Shown piece by piece: positions 13,984 to 28,198 of a stretch of DNA of 64,000 nt (its first letter is position 1; the number at the start of each line of letters is the position of its first letter). This DNA comes from Rhipicephalus microplus (taxonomy: Eukaryota; Arthropoda; Arachnida; Ixodida; Ixodidae): assembly GCF_043290135.1 (NCBI RefSeq), contig NC_134702.1, positions 79,864,317 to 79,928,316 of the forward strand, written 5' to 3'. Made by a program: the position numbers and the translations under genes. A model generated the notes under the pieces. That model saw only the letters and a program-made list of their open reading frames with translations, searched no databases and was not told the DNA's origin.

Positions 13984-15170
13984 GTGGTAAAGGATGCTCC
14001 TCCATTTCCCGTCCTTGCTCGTCCGCTTTACCACCTGGAGCTTCGCTCAGGTCGCCGCTTTGGCTACATGTCCACCAGCATGCCGCAGGATGAACCTTCA
14101 GACGCTTCTCTCTTTACCCCTCCGGCTACGACTGCCAGAGCTCCTCACTCTTGCATCGTCAGTGAACCCCCTCGCGAGCGCCCTTCGTTTGCTGGACTCC
14201 GAAATGAAGACGTGCATTACTGGCTACACCAATGCGACACAGTGAGTGCAGTGAACTGTTAGGACGATCCACACAAGCTCCGCCACGTCTACTTCTATCT
14301 TACCGGCGTAGCGAAGACTTAGTTTTTTAATCACTAGATCTACTTTCCCAACTAGAACGTCTTCAATGAACATGTGCGACAAGACTTCGCTACTTCGGCA
14401 GTTCGAGCCAGCTTGGTGAGGATAACACATGATGGTCGCAAACAGCAACTAGGAGAGTCAATCGAGGATGTACTCTCTGTCGACGCGTCAACGCCTTCAT
14501 GACTGAGACAAAGTGCGCCATCCGCTTAAAGGCATAGGGCTTGTTGCTTACAATGCTTGGGTCTCAAAGGACCCAACTATCATTGCTGACATTGTAGGTA
14601 TTTGAAAGTGCCTGGACGAGCTCGAATCCGCACGGTTGCAGCTGGACAACTCTCCTGCGGCCATTCGTGGCAACCCTACTTCCGACCCCTTGTTACAAGC
14701 CATGATCCGCGCAATGACACGAGAGGAACTGCAGTCGCTCACTTTTCCAGCACTTGAACTTCCTTCGGATGGCCCCAGTACAAATTTACGGAACGTCGTT
14801 AAAGAGGAGTTGGCCGCTATGACTGGCAATGCATACACAGACCCTCACGTCGCTAAAACCCCCCAAACTTACGCGCAAGTCGCCGCACTTACTCCAGCCT
14901 TCATTCTACCGATGCCAACTACGACGATGCCAGCTCACCTGGCGTCCCTGGCTCCCAGCACGCAAAACCAGCCTTACTATGCACGACCAGCGCCAGCAAA
15001 CCTGGCTTCCATAGTACCCATCACCTCCACCACTTGCGATGTAGTCCTTTACACACCTACATTAGGCCTGAAAGCCGTGGGCAAAAACAGTCGCCTCCGT
15101 GGCACAGAAAAGACTCAAGAGATATCTCCACTAAGGAAGCAGATGAGGAACACTATATATATGTGATGAT
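13984..15170 (+). pseudogene. Gypsy-like LTR-retrotransposon gag remnant
   Basis: Decayed capsid-type gag. The first block (13984-14262) ends with PSFAGLRNEDVHYWLHQCD, matching the start of the retrotransposon gag core, where a Phe-x-Gly segment precedes an acidic Trp-Leu helix. A stop follows, and the next bases in frame read like HVYFYLTGVAKT, the next conserved helix. A later block (14636-15166) is the Pro/Ala/Thr-rich linker beyond the capsid core (YAQVAALTP). Several stops and frameshifts break it. No zinc knuckle, protease or pol was found downstream, and no LTR pair is obvious. It sits between two diverged family M fragments, suggesting insertion into an older copy. Confidence 0.6.
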
Positions 15171-15234
15171 GGTTACGTACAGGTAACGAAGAAGCGTGTT
15201 CTAAATTCCCACAATATTACCACCTCCCATATAT

Positions 15235-15548
15235 GTGGGTGAAGCATGAATGCCTGATAATACCAAATTTTAGATATATCAAGTTAACGAGATGGCTGCA
15301 AGAGCTCCATGGCCATGGCGTGTAAGCCATGTCGTGAAGGACAAGAACTGGACATATCATAATAATTTTCGTGATACGACCAGTCCTTCCGGCTTCTCAT
15401 ACAGTCCAGTTGTGCTATACCACACTTAATATAAATTATATTCATGATATAATCTGGAGAGCACAAAGTTGTAGGCGGCTAGATAAAGAGATAGATGCAC
15501 TCAGAGTCGCCAAAGTTAGCTAAGAAATGCTTCGCAAGTGCGATGTTA
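15235..15548 (-). repeat. Diverged family M fragment (F, right part)
   Basis: Ends with GTAGGCGGCTAGATAAAGAGATAG and the flank GTCGCCAAAGTTAGCTAAG, which match the microsatellite junction and outer flank of copies B and C in the same orientation. The GATA array has shrunk to a few units. The internal part is strongly diverged. Confidence 0.65.
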
Positions 15549-18062
15549 CAGGTACCTACCAGCGCGTCCCACATACACAAAAATCCAATCGTTTGCCCCC
15601 ATGAGATGGCGCGCTTCCTGTGCTCTTGATAAGAACAGCAGAAGAAGGTCAACGCCAACAGTGAAGCACACAACGCCGCTTATCGGTCTTACGTGCCTAC
15701 CGAGGCGTTTGCCGGGATGGAAGAACGTTAGCCTGTGCCAGCATTGAGTCCAGTCCCAGAAAGTGTGGCCTTTCTGTTATCTCGGAGACCATTCACCCTG
15801 GAACCGATGTTACGGGGCTTTCGGCCTTTATGCATCCGGTCATCGGGTATGCACAATGTTTCTGGCTTACGTCGCAAGTGTCCTCGGACAATTATCGGGG
15901 GAAAAAAATCCCTGTGTGTTCACTTAGAAGCTACTATTTACTTGGTTGCAGCTGGTGACTTTGTTATTATTGTATTTATAATGAACCTGTTAGCTCGTTA
16001 CAGTGTCTCCAAACAGCCTAAGCTATTGTTTTGGAAAGAAAAAGCGTTGGAAAGGAAAAACGGGATTGGTGTATGAAAAAAAACTGAAAAGCTCCGACTT
16101 TACACTTCGAGGACTCACTCTTCGGGACAATAGAGAAAATATTTTCGAGACCATCATTATGAAGACACGATCATAAGAGCATTGCGTAGGTTCTCTTGAA
16201 GTTATCTTCAACCAAAGTGTACGCCGATATTCCTGATGAGACAAGCGCAAAAATACACACACTCAGAGAGGACACAGACAAGCGCTTACTAACAACTGAA
16301 CATTTTATTTCGAAGCGAATACTAATAAATACATCGCACGGATTTACGTCATTCCTGACTTCTCTATATTCCGTAAACTTCCATTGTATAGTGTCCATGC
16401 CCTATGTTCTTTTATTGTTGACAGCCGGTAACACACTGTTCTTTATGCGAAAAGCGCAGCACAAATCTGCGTTGAAGTACACTGAACCAATATCTGAAGC
16501 TCGTAGGGAACGTTATTTCGGACATGCACACATGTCGCTAGCGATGAACTATGCATGCGATGGTTATGCACTGCAATATATGTTAAATCGTAACAACGCA
16601 GCTAAAATGCCGTGAACTCTGAAAGTAGGCATTGATAAAAAAGAAATGAAGGGTGATATGGGTTAGTGGTGTTGGACAACACTTTTGAGTGGTGAGCGCT
16701 GATTTGGATCATCACTGGTGTAGTTGCGCTGGTCAACATGGCTTTTGTTTTCGTGATGGCACTGCTTGGCCTTGTGGTTCTCTTTTTTGGCACTTTTCTC
16801 ACATCCCCTTCCCCATCAGCTTCATCCTTTCAGGGCGGTATGTGCCCACAGTGTTAAGTATGTAATCCGATGATGCTTGCTCTTTTTCCTCACTGTTCAC
16901 CGCGTTGCGCCTTGAGATGTCGGTTCCCGTTTTTACGAAGTGGTGGGTAACCGGTTGTAACGAGGATTTGAAATCACATCCTCTCGCAGCCGAAGAGGAT
17001 ACTGATTCAGCAAGCATCAGCTAAAGCATGGTTGCAGATTTCATTTCCTTGAACCTCGAGAAGATTGTGAAATACATCTTTGGCTATAGTTTTAGAATTG
17101 GTACAAGTAATCGAAAGTGTGCAAAGATATAAAGTGTCGCGCTGTATGGCGACACAACTTATTTGTTAAGCTGAACAGGTTACAACGAATAGTTGAGGTC
17201 TAATTTTGATCCTCTTCTAAAGGTATGGTTTTATTCCTCAGTTTGGCGTAACGCGTTATCCAGAGTGAAAATTTCACTGTATTGCGTCAGTAAAATGGAT
17301 GGTTATCAAAATGTGCTAAAAGTTAGAAAGCTTGCCAAAGTACGCAAAAATATACCAAAACGTGCATCTTCATCCTAGTCTTTCTACACGAAAAGATAAA
17401 ACATCATCTTTTCTAATTCTCCGTAAAGAAATATTTCAAGAAGAGGGTTGGGAGTATGGTGGATTAAACAGTAAATAGAAGGCAAGCGCTTTCTGCATAT
17501 CCAAACAACAGACACGGAAAATCAAACTTTAAAATAAGACAAACGCAAAAATTAAAATGCGAATTGTACTTTAATTCAACGTATGGCTCGTGTTAGCGAA
17601 TCACCCTGCGTACTGTTCTCGCCGTATCTCACACGAGAACCACGACCTGGTTTTGCGCCATGTGGCTCTTCGGTTGCCAAGAACGCCCACCTCCCGCTTT
17701 ACAAGCTCGCTACCGTTAGTATAGGTCTGAGGCACTCGCGAATTGCTCGACCAACCCTGTGAGTATGGGTTCATGCATACGAAGAACTTCGCAAAGAGAC
17801 AAACATTCACAATCGCAGTATCAAGGAGCCATGTCTGTTGCGGTATAGAACTCGTGTCTACACCTGCACGAGAGTCGAGGCAACAGCTTGGTAGCATCAA
17901 TTCTCGTACGTAGCCGGCTGCTACATGCGTCTGCAATTAGTGGTGTTGCAGGAACATCTGGAGAGCTCACACAAACTTCATTGCTTCAAAAGCAACGCAC
18001 CATCTTTCTTGTTCACACTACATTAAGCTGCTCATAAAATCAGCTTTATGTTCCAAAGGGAC
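15549..18062. other. Unassigned sequence with a possible Penelope-like 3' scrap
   Basis: No gene recognised. About 16250-16310 (GAGGACACAGACAAGCGC, then AACAACTGAACATTTTATT) resembles in layout the 3' untranslated end of the Penelope-like element at 40985-41282, in the same orientation. A 111-aa minus frame at 17601-17936 and a plus frame at 16196-16615 have no recognisable motifs. Confidence 0.35.
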
Positions 18063-18153
18063 AGTCACCCCAACAATTTCCCGTAATCTGTTCTGGTTTG
18101 CAAGTTTTTTGCTTCACCTATCATCGCAGATATTAAGCTCTTTTGACGCACAG
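18063..18153 (+). repeat. Local direct repeat, first copy
   Basis: About 90 bp, partner at 18652-18749, sharing ATCTGTTCTGGTTT and TATCATCGCA with clear divergence. The family is not recognised. Confidence 0.7.
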
Positions 18154-18651
18154 ACCTCATGGAAGTCGACCGTTACGACTTCTCATACGCAGAGGAGGAA
18201 GGTGCAGCTCCGTGTACTTTGATTCTGGCAGCTTGTCTGAAGTGTACCATTGACCATCTGGAAATGATACCAAGTGACATGCACTAAAAAATACCTGTCT
18301 TGTAGAATATACGCAGTAAATGTATCTCCAACTCCTCCAGTGGTACCTCTAAGATTGATCCGAAAGCGAATACGGAACAGATAAGAGTACAACGATAGCA
18401 TATCCAAGCAGAAGGGGAGTGATAGCAGAATCGATTACAATGAGGCTTGTGGTACAAAAATAAATGTCGGAAAGCAAGGGCCTTATCCAGCTTGAAAACA
18501 AAAGAAATAACTACGATGAATACGGGGATCGAAATACGCCAGTGCCCTTTTACGAATGGGAAAGCGCAAATATCCTGCAAGGTCCTTTTGTAAATTGGAA
18601 AAGAGAGAAAAAATGAAGGCAGAGCTCTGTCGCAATGCCCAACGGACCGCT

Positions 18652-18749
18652 GTCGTAGCCGCAACAAAATTACCCGCGATCTGTTCTGGTTTCCGAGTTC
18701 TTGGCTTCATTTATCATCGCAAATACGAGGCTGTGCTAACGCGCACAGC
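18652..18749 (+). repeat. Local direct repeat, second copy
   Basis: Partner of 18063-18153 in the same orientation, about 590 bp apart. The intervening sequence has no recognised gene. The two copies could be ends of one element or an old local duplication. Confidence 0.7.
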
Positions 18750-19324
18750 TCACGCAAATCTACTGCCACCGCTGTCCATTTGCGAAGACTGGAATCAGTC
18801 TTCACATCATCGAGTTTTATGTATTCGAAAAGCTTGTTTTTATTTTTTAACGCTGAAAAATAAAAAAAATGTGATTTTTTCGATACTGCGAGAAGCCTCT
18901 CTCACGCCGTTGAAAGAAAGCAACGAAAAGACAAAGAATCTCTGAAAATGTCAGAAGAACCAATCTATATAATGAAAAACTATAGGATGAAATACAGCTG
19001 GCCGTAACCGCAGAAAAAAAAAACAGAATGAAGACGAATATGTTCGTCAGTGGTCGTCAACCACGCCTTGTAATAATTGCATAGTTAAATATTCTGCATA
19101 AATAAAAAATTGGATGTCCCAGCCAAAAAGCACTACGTAAGGTAATAGGAGCGTTAAGGGTTCAGCTTGAATTCTTGATGCCATGCATAGAAAAATGCAT
19201 TGTAATTATTCTAAAATACTTCATAACTGCGAACGAGGTTTAGCAGTCGTTGGCTGTATGCTTTATGGCACTGCGAGTATTCTCTCTCACGCATAGAAAA
19301 CTGCGTTTGTATCTCAAGGGAATA

Positions 19325-19690
19325 CTCAGACTCACTAAAGCTGGACGCCAGTGTTCCTCAAGAAAACATATCAGGACGCGTACTGTTCCACATTCATATA
19401 AATGATTTAGTCATCATTAACAACTTACCACATTATATACGCAGATGGCACCAGGCTTTTCCTCCAGTCCCATAGTACCGATTATTTGTCACAACAAGCT
19501 AACACTGTTCTTGAGATGCTATACTTGAGCAGCAAAGCGAATTCTTTACAGGTTAATTAAAAAAACAAATTCTCTTCATTTTTATACATCTTTTATTTCG
19601 GTTGTTTGTGAAAGCCATATTACATGTGGTTATGTTCCTGTAAATCTGTAGGGTTTCACCATGCTAAATACTGTTTTTACGATTATGTTC
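19325..19690 (+). pseudogene. CR1-like reverse transcriptase scrap
   Basis: Plus-strand translation, with frameshifts, follows the CR1 palm region: a PQENISGRVLFHIHIND block (normally GVPQGS-x-LGPLLF-x-x-x-IND), then LPHYI, a damaged YADGTRLFL in place of YADD, and a helix SQQANTVLEMLYLSSKANS followed by an Asn-x-x-Lys-Thr-like stretch. The catalytic second Asp is lost, so it is inactive. Only about 100 residues are recognisable; both ends fade into unassigned sequence. Confidence 0.6.
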
Positions 19691-19950
19691 GGAGAAGTGG
19701 TTATCTGTTTGCAAGAAAGCGTGTCCTCTATGCAAAAAAAAATTTTTTTCTCTTGTAAATTTGCAAGACACATGTCAGTGCTCTATTTGTTCGTTTGTTT
19801 TTTATAGATAATCTGTATACGGATACATTGCAATTTTTATCGTGTGCGTTTGTTGTCTGCTGCCAAATGCGTTAGCGGCAGGGGTGTTTGCAAAGTCACT
19901 GTCATAGCGACCTTTTTGCTTCTGTGTGAGCATTTGGTTCACTTGGCACT

Positions 19951-20188
19951 TCCGTGATGGCGTAGTGGCTAAGGTACTCGGCTGCTGACCGGCACGTCGC
20001 GGGATCAAATCCCGGCTGGGGCGGCTGAATTTTCAATGGAGGTGAAAATGCTGTAGGCCGCGTGCTCCGATTTGGGTGCACGTTAAAGAACCCCAGGAGG
20101 TCGATATTTCCGGAGCCCTCCCCGACGGCGTCTCACATATTCACATGACAATGTCGGGACGTTAAAGCCCACTTATCAATCAATCAGT
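19951..20188 (+). mobile_element. Ruka-like tRNA-derived SINE
   Basis: The tRNA-like head has Pol III promoter boxes: A box TGGCGTAGTGG (19958-19968) and B box GGATCAAATCC (20002-20012), spaced as in a tRNA. The head could derive from a Ser-type tRNA, but that is uncertain. The tRNA-unrelated body includes TTAAAGAACCCCAGG and the terminal GGGACGTTAAAGCCCA, then an ATCA-repeat tail. Two further copies or parts (39866-40115 and minus 58952-59195) align along the whole length. No convincing target duplication here. Confidence 0.9.
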
Positions 20189-20262
20189 GGACCATTCGTT
20201 TATTGGGTCATATTTTACCGCAACCAGTTTAACTGCTACTAGCGCATTGAAAAAACTCTCAA

Positions 20263-23018
<2,756 letters not shown>

Positions 23019-23065
23019 GTGACACTTGCATGGTGTATGAAGTCGTTATTTCTTTATTTTCGCAG

Positions 23066-23203
23066 GCACAACACCGACAGTAATATCGCGCAATCGTTCC
23101 ACTCCGAAATTAGACAGCTGAGATCCGGGACCTTCGTCAAAGTGGCCACCCCTCAGTATAGGGACTGTAGCGTCAACCTTGAGAGCTGCGACTGGTGTAT
23201 TCG
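23066..23203 (+). CDS. Candidate internal coding exon, unknown protein
   Basis: A 138-nt block is bounded by a good acceptor (pyrimidine-rich TTTCTTTATTTTCGCAG ending at 23065) and a near-consensus donor (TCG then GTGAGTG from 23204). In the frame starting at 23067 it is open throughout and encodes about 46 residues beginning HNTDSNIAQSFHSEIR and ending with a cysteine cluster CSVNLESCDWCI. The phase is symmetric: one base completes the previous codon and two are left for the next. Composition differs from the surrounding AT-rich DNA. The three closely spaced Cys would suit an extracellular disulphide-bonded domain, but I do not recognise the family. No partner exon is convincingly present in the window, so the gene would extend through long introns. 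Splice signals also occur by chance. Confidence 0.45.
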
Positions 23204-23569
23204 GTGAGTGCTATGAGACAGACTCGTTTGGTCAAGCGGAATATTAGTTCGAGTTACTTCGAGCTCACCAGCCAAGCATCTTTTATATTTGTCTCCCCGT
23301 CCACGTCTGTGTTATGTTGCTGATTTTTTTTCCTTCAAAAAAGACACCCCTGTTACGAGCTCAATGGAGATCAGATCGTAGTCAATTATTGATTAGGTTC
23401 CTTACTGTCATATACCTATAACGAACCTCGTAAATTTTCTTTCAATTCAATTTCAATTTATTTTCATAAAAAATGAAGGTAGGTCCGAAGGAAAAGTGTT
23501 GATACCGACATGACAAAGTCGGGCCCCATTTGCAAGGAATACAGCCAAGATATATACAATACACGCTGA

Positions 23570-23978
23570 TACAGTGCCAATTTTTACGAAAGGGAACACC
23601 GCGACGCGTGGCTTGCATGCTCTTGCGGCTGCTGGCAGCGTATTCAAGCGGGAGCGATAGCAACCACATTCTCTTCTCGCGTCATCTTGCGGCGACCAAA
23701 ACAAGATTTCATTGCTGATGTGGAACTGCTGGCAAGAGTGCAACCCCCTCCCCCTTCAAGGTGGTTACCGGCTCTCTTGTAATAACCTTCAAGGGGGAGG
23801 GCGTCGCAATCTTGCCGCTGGTTCCATATAAGCCAGGAATGGTTGTTTTGCTCGCCGCGAGATGACACGAAAAGGCACTGTGGTTGCTCTCGTTTCTACT
23901 TAAACACGCTGCCAGCATCTACCGGAGCACGCAGGCCACGCGCTCCGGTGTTCCCTTTCACAAAAATTGATACTGTAC
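23570..23978. repeat. Long imperfect inverted repeat (fold-back)
   Basis: Arms of about 198 bp (23570-23767 and 23782-23978) are imperfect reverse complements. Paired landmarks: CGAAAGGGAACACC with its counterpart near 23950; GCTGGCAGCGT with ACGCTGCCAGC; GGCAAGAGTGC with GCAATCTTGCC; and CCCCTCCCCCTTCAAGG with its complement. The loop is only about 14 nt. Arms differ by many substitutions, so this is an old structure. It could be a fold-back/MITE relic or an inverted duplication. No coding sequence was recognised in it. Confidence 0.85.
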
Positions 23979-24175
23979 ATGTAGCATATTCAGTGTCACA
24001 GGAAGTGCTAACATTTGGCATGTATCAAAAAAGTAATATTCCTATAATAGTTGCAGGCATCAACAAAAAAGAAATAAATACAAATATATAGCTTTGATAC
24101 AAGACAAAGCTATTCGTGAAAATTTTCCTTATGCATTTAACTTTCTCTTACCTTGTTGCATCAGTAACACAAACA

Positions 24176-24856
24176 GAAAAAAACCCAGGCATGGGTGGAA
24201 GGCGCAGCACAGTCACAGCGAAAACTAGAAGAGCGGTCTTTCAGAGCCTTTTCTACGCACTCATTGGGTAACTGCAGCAAGCACACTTGATGCCCAATAT
24301 GGCATTAATAATAAATATCTTAGGGTAGTAGGCCGACATTCGCTATGCTATTTTTCGTCCTTCTTCTGAGAAGCGTGGTGTCCGCGAAACACTTGCAAGG
24401 AATTTCGGGCCAATTGTTAATGCAGTGGCTGACGACGATGAGGAATTACGTCTGAATTGGGTATGCGCCACAGATAATGGTTAACCAAAAACAAGCTTTT
24501 GTAATGGGTTGGAGCATTGGATGACCCACTCGTAACGCTATTCGCATTGTGCGATGACTGCTTGTTTTTTCGCTGTTTTAAAACGCTTTGTAAGTCGTAT
24601 CAACGCGATTTCTTTAGCGACATCAAGCCTGCCTAAAGCAAGTTTTCCGACAAGTTCAAAGCACCGGCGTGGCTTACTGCTAGGATTCTGGGCTAGCACC
24701 CAGCGGACCCGGGTTTAAGCCTGATACTAGTTTTTTTCTAATTCTTTTTTTCCTAATATTGCGTGATGATGTTACGGAACCGGCGGTGGCGGTAGCAGAC
24801 AACTACGGCACTGCGCGAGACCCGAGTTGTGATCTCATAACAACTTTCGCTGTAAT
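24176..24856 (+). repeat. Composite repeat with one tRNA-like module, copy 1
   Basis: Aligns along almost its full length with the minus-strand repeat at 48232-49031 at fairly high identity: shared blocks include GGCGCAGCACAGTC, AGAAGAGCGG, TTCTGAGAAGCGTGG, GCAGTGGCTGACGACGATGA, CTATTCGCATTGTGCGA and GTTGTGATCTCATAACA. Near its 3' part is a tRNA-like module (24661-24722). Unlike copy 2 it has only one module. No recognised coding frame. The unit is probably a SINE-like or otherwise non-autonomous mobile repeat; the mechanism is not evident. Confidence 0.8.
24661..24722 (+). pseudogene. tRNA-like module in composite repeat
   Basis: Starts GCACCGGCGTGGCTTACTGC and has a strong anticodon-like stem CTGGG/CCCAG, but the best fold gives a 6-nt loop, so the anticodon cannot be assigned. 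The B-box-like GGGTTTAAGCC is present. No acceptor 3' strand is recognisable before the poly-T tract. It is a tRNA-derived sequence, not a working gene. Confidence 0.6.
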
Positions 24857-24869
24857 AAAAGAGAATGAC

Positions 24870-25795
24870 ATGAAATGAGGCATTCGAGGCCATATTTGAT
24901 TGCAAAGCAATTTTCGTAGATCTTTTCTTGATATGTTAGTGACGTCAGTTTCTTGCTTAAAGAACATATCTAACAATACAGGAAAAGTATGTTGAGGGCT
25001 TTGCTCACCGTAATCGCTTCTTGAAAGTGCTACTTGCCAGAGTTCATTGTTACGTGTAGCTTGCAATGGTGTTCAGGTGTTCAGCTTCGCTAGGGCAAGT
25101 AATACTTATTCATTGTCCTTGAACACCGTTTCTATCTCGCAAACCGGCTGTACGACTAAAAGATCGGCGTTGAGAGAAAATTGAACCTGATGAATTATTC
25201 ATTTGTATGTGCATCGTATGGTACGCCAGCTATTTCTCGAATGGCCTTTTTTAAGTGTATGCAAATATATTATTTAGATTATGTAGTTGGGGCCCAGAAT
25301 AAAAAAAAAGCAGTACTTTATGTTGGACATAAGTATTGCAATATAAGTTTGAATTTCTATGTGTGATGGTGGAGGTGTACGCAGTTTGACCATGACGCCA
25401 ACGCATTTTGAAAGGCGTTTGGTTACATAATCAACTTGTGTCCCAGAGCATATGTTCATGGAAGTAAACAACCAATGTGCAATCTCAATAGCTGACTCAC
25501 CAAGAATGTTTTTGTGTCATTTCACGTCGAGATGTTTGGCGAGAAATACAGTGGTTTTGTTTAGAGACGTTTTATATAAAGAATTAAAATCACTTCATGT
25601 GCTTAAACTGTTAACGCACTTATTAGCATCACACTTGAGAGTTTCGAGGTCTCTGTTAGTAAAAAAAAGGATGACAGCTTTATATGTAACCTGCTTTGGT
25701 TGAGTACTAACATAACAATTTTGTGTACGTATAAATTAAACAAAAGTGGCCCTAGAACACTCCCCTGACGTACTCCTGTGATGTAGTTTTTTATA
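24870..25795 (-). pseudogene. CR1-like LINE remnant
   Basis: Minus-strand translation recovers CR1 ORF2 landmarks in order, across several frames. At the 5' edge there is an intact GVRQGSVLGPLLFNLYV block (about 25735-25790). Next comes a decayed stretch where the catalytic aspartates should be. It is followed by TQVDYVTKRLSKCVGVMVKL and the SNIKYC helix, then KAIREIAGVPYDAHTNE. Last is a C-terminal PVLLDMF-type segment ending near 24875. Stops and frameshifts are frequent. It abuts the tRNA-like composite repeat on the left and an oppositely oriented L1/Tx1-like remnant on the right. Confidence 0.7.
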
Positions 25796-25827
25796 TAATA
25801 TGCTATCGCCTATCGGTACAGATTTTT

Positions 25828-27440
25828 CACATCTTTACGTCCGCATCCGCAATCCATGCCGGTGCTTTCATGTCACTAGATCAAGCTAAGGCCTTCGACA
25901 GGATCGTACATGACTACATATACTGCGTACTTAGAATGTTTGGTTTGCCTGAGCAGTACGTCCGCTGTATAAAGCTTCTATACAACAACATGACCAGCCA
26001 ACGTCCCATCAACGGTGTGGAGACAACAAGCTTTCCAGGAACGAGAGGTGTTCGCCAGGGATGCCCAATCGCACCGGTGCTCTTTGCTCTTTCCATAGAT
26101 CCTCTCCTTAGGAAAGTGGCAAAGTGCTATAAGATTCAGGGCTTTCCAATTACAAGTCTGGGGTCAGTTAGCATCACCGCTTATGCGGATGACATCTCTG
26201 TGTTCGTGCGAAACCAAGCCACTTACCGCGCTTTTCTGGAGCTGTTCGAAGAGTATGCCAGTTTATCGGGTGCTTTCCTGAATGCGGAGAAATGCAAAGC
26301 CCTTCGTTTCGGTGGCTTCCACGGCTGTTTGCCGGTTGGTATTCAATACGTGGATGCCGTAAAAGTCCTCGGGGTATACTTTCAAGATGAGGAGGCGGCT
26401 GAAAGAAATTGGGAGGACGCCATACACAGAGCCACGCAGGACTTCGCGTATGCCACTGACCTCAATTTGTCACTTGACGCCAAAGTAACGGCGGTGAAAA
26501 CCAAAGCATGCGCATATGCTTTTTACATCGTGCACATTGCACTCATACCCAAATTTTTGCGAGCCGCCTTGCGTCTTTGGTTGGAGCCTTCTTATGGGAC
26601 GGGAAGACACCGAAAGTTCAACAAAAGTTCCTGAAACTCCGAAAATGTTGGAGATGACTCAGTCTGCCAGATGTTGTGACATTCACAGAGGCACTTGCAG
26701 CTAAAACAGTTCACAAATTGTTTCAGGACAATGACTATCCTGGTAGTAGCTTATTGCTATATTGGACCGGAACTCTTGGAGCCGCATTCACGTCTGAGAG
26801 GTACCGGGGACCTCAAGCAGAACACCCACATGCCTTTTATAAGGCAGCAGAGGGTCTCAAGCGCTCGGTTCACGGCGACGCCACCGAAGAATACTTTGCA
26901 AAGCTCGCACCCACACGCATTGGCGAAATGTTAGTCAGTCGCTCGATTACTGACGAGGAAAAACAGAGAGGGAGGCCCAGCAAGTGGAAGAAATTGCGGA
27001 ACAACCATGTACCGGAAATAGAGAATTTGATGGGCGGCAGCGATAGGACGCGTTGCCCACTCGTCACAGATTGTCAAAGTGGGGCGTCGTTCCCAATGAC
27101 CACTGCCCCAACTGCGGGAAAAGAGAAACGATCCGCCACACGATGTTTGAATGCGTAGTGGCCGAAGGCGTGTGGCACGTCGTGCGTCGTCAATTCGGAG
27201 TGTCGATTTCTTCGGGCCGACAACGCAGAAGGGGCTTATTTGAACAACTCGTACTGTACGTCACAATGTTCATCTTGTGGCGTCACTGTTGTACGACCGA
27301 AGCACGGCGCGACCCCAACGAGCTGCATACCCAGCGTTACAGAAGATTAGAATGATCATGGTTCGGTATCTTACCGAACAGACTGAAACTGTTCTGCAAC
27401 GCCTGGAGTCCTGTAACGACACTAGCCGTGAAAATGGGCG
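25828..27440 (+). pseudogene. L1/Tx1-like LINE ORF2 remnant, second copy
   Basis: Block 1 (25870-26634): MSLDQAKAFDRIVHDYI, then GVRQGCPIAPVLFALSIDPL, then the catalytic AYADD at about 26182-26193 with SGAFLNAEKC after it. A frameshift leads to block 2 (about 26676-27050: PTRIGEMLVSR). A second frameshift leads to block 3 (27053-27355) with the zinc-binding CPNCGKRETIRHTMFEC. All catalytic residues of the RT core are present, but the frame is broken at least twice and the endonuclease and N-terminal RT motifs are absent. It is the same element type as 10904-12691, though the two are distinct in sequence. Confidence 0.8.
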
Positions 27441-27444
27441 TGAT

Positions 27445-27845
27445 AAATAATGATGTAAGGCTGCGACATCTGGATTACTTTTTAGAGGCAAAGCTTCTCT
27501 TTGTGTAAACCTTGTCTTACGTAGAGCGTAACTGGGAAAAGAACAGACGAGAAACAGAGGGGAGAAGATACTAGAAAAAAAGGTACGCACTTTCTTCCAA
27601 AAAAGTATGCCAGACTACGCTGTTTCATAGAAGTACATACAAACTGCAGTTGAGTGAAGATATTCTAGATGGCGCTGTGCCACTACTCTCAGAATGGCTG
27701 CTGCGCGCGTTGTGCCTGGGTACACGAAGAAGGAGTGCCTCCCTCAGTCTCCTGGATCGTCGCCATACGTGACGGATTGTTGGTAGGGCATGCATGGTGG
27801 CTATTGCTCGTTGTCTCGTTGGTAGGGCATGAACAAAGTGGAGTG
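27445..27845. other. Unassigned sequence
   Basis: No gene or repeat recognised between the LINE remnant and the family G array. Confidence 0.5.
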
Positions 27846-27849
27846 GAGA

Positions 27850-27985
27850 AGACGCACTGACGCATCAACACGTGGATTGATGGATGGGCACACGGACGAA
27901 CTGATGGCCGCACGCATGGACGGACGGACAGTCGCATGAACACTCAGACACATGACAGACAGATGCACGAACGGACACACGGATG

Positions 27986-28035
<50 letters not shown>

Positions 28036-28081
28036 TGGACGAATGAACAGACGGACAGATGGACAGACGGATGGACAGACG

Positions 28082-28132
<51 letters not shown>

Positions 28133-28198
28133 GGACGGACGGATGGATGCTTCGCCCCACACATTATCATTCGCTCCGAGGATGTGCTGTGATTTTTT
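27850..28198 (+). repeat. Family G repeat with (GACA)n/(GGAY)n array
   Basis: Degenerate GGAC, GGAT and GACA tetranucleotides (purest GACA runs about 27987-28033 and 28089-28132) end in the diagnostic right flank GCTTCGCCCCACACATTATC followed by TGTGCTGTGATTTTTTTT. The same flank order occurs near 37560, 39844 and 46955. Long frames on both strands (PSVCLSVC- and TDRQTDRQ-type) are artefacts of the array. Confidence 0.85.

Noticed and set aside
17601..17936. 111-aa minus frame with several cysteines
   Set aside because: No recognised motif, no splice or promoter support; could be chance. A database search would be needed to revive it.
24661..24722. Functional tRNA gene (Ala- or Gly-like)
   Set aside because: Six-nucleotide anticodon loop, no complete acceptor stem, and it is embedded in a dispersed repeat present at two loci.
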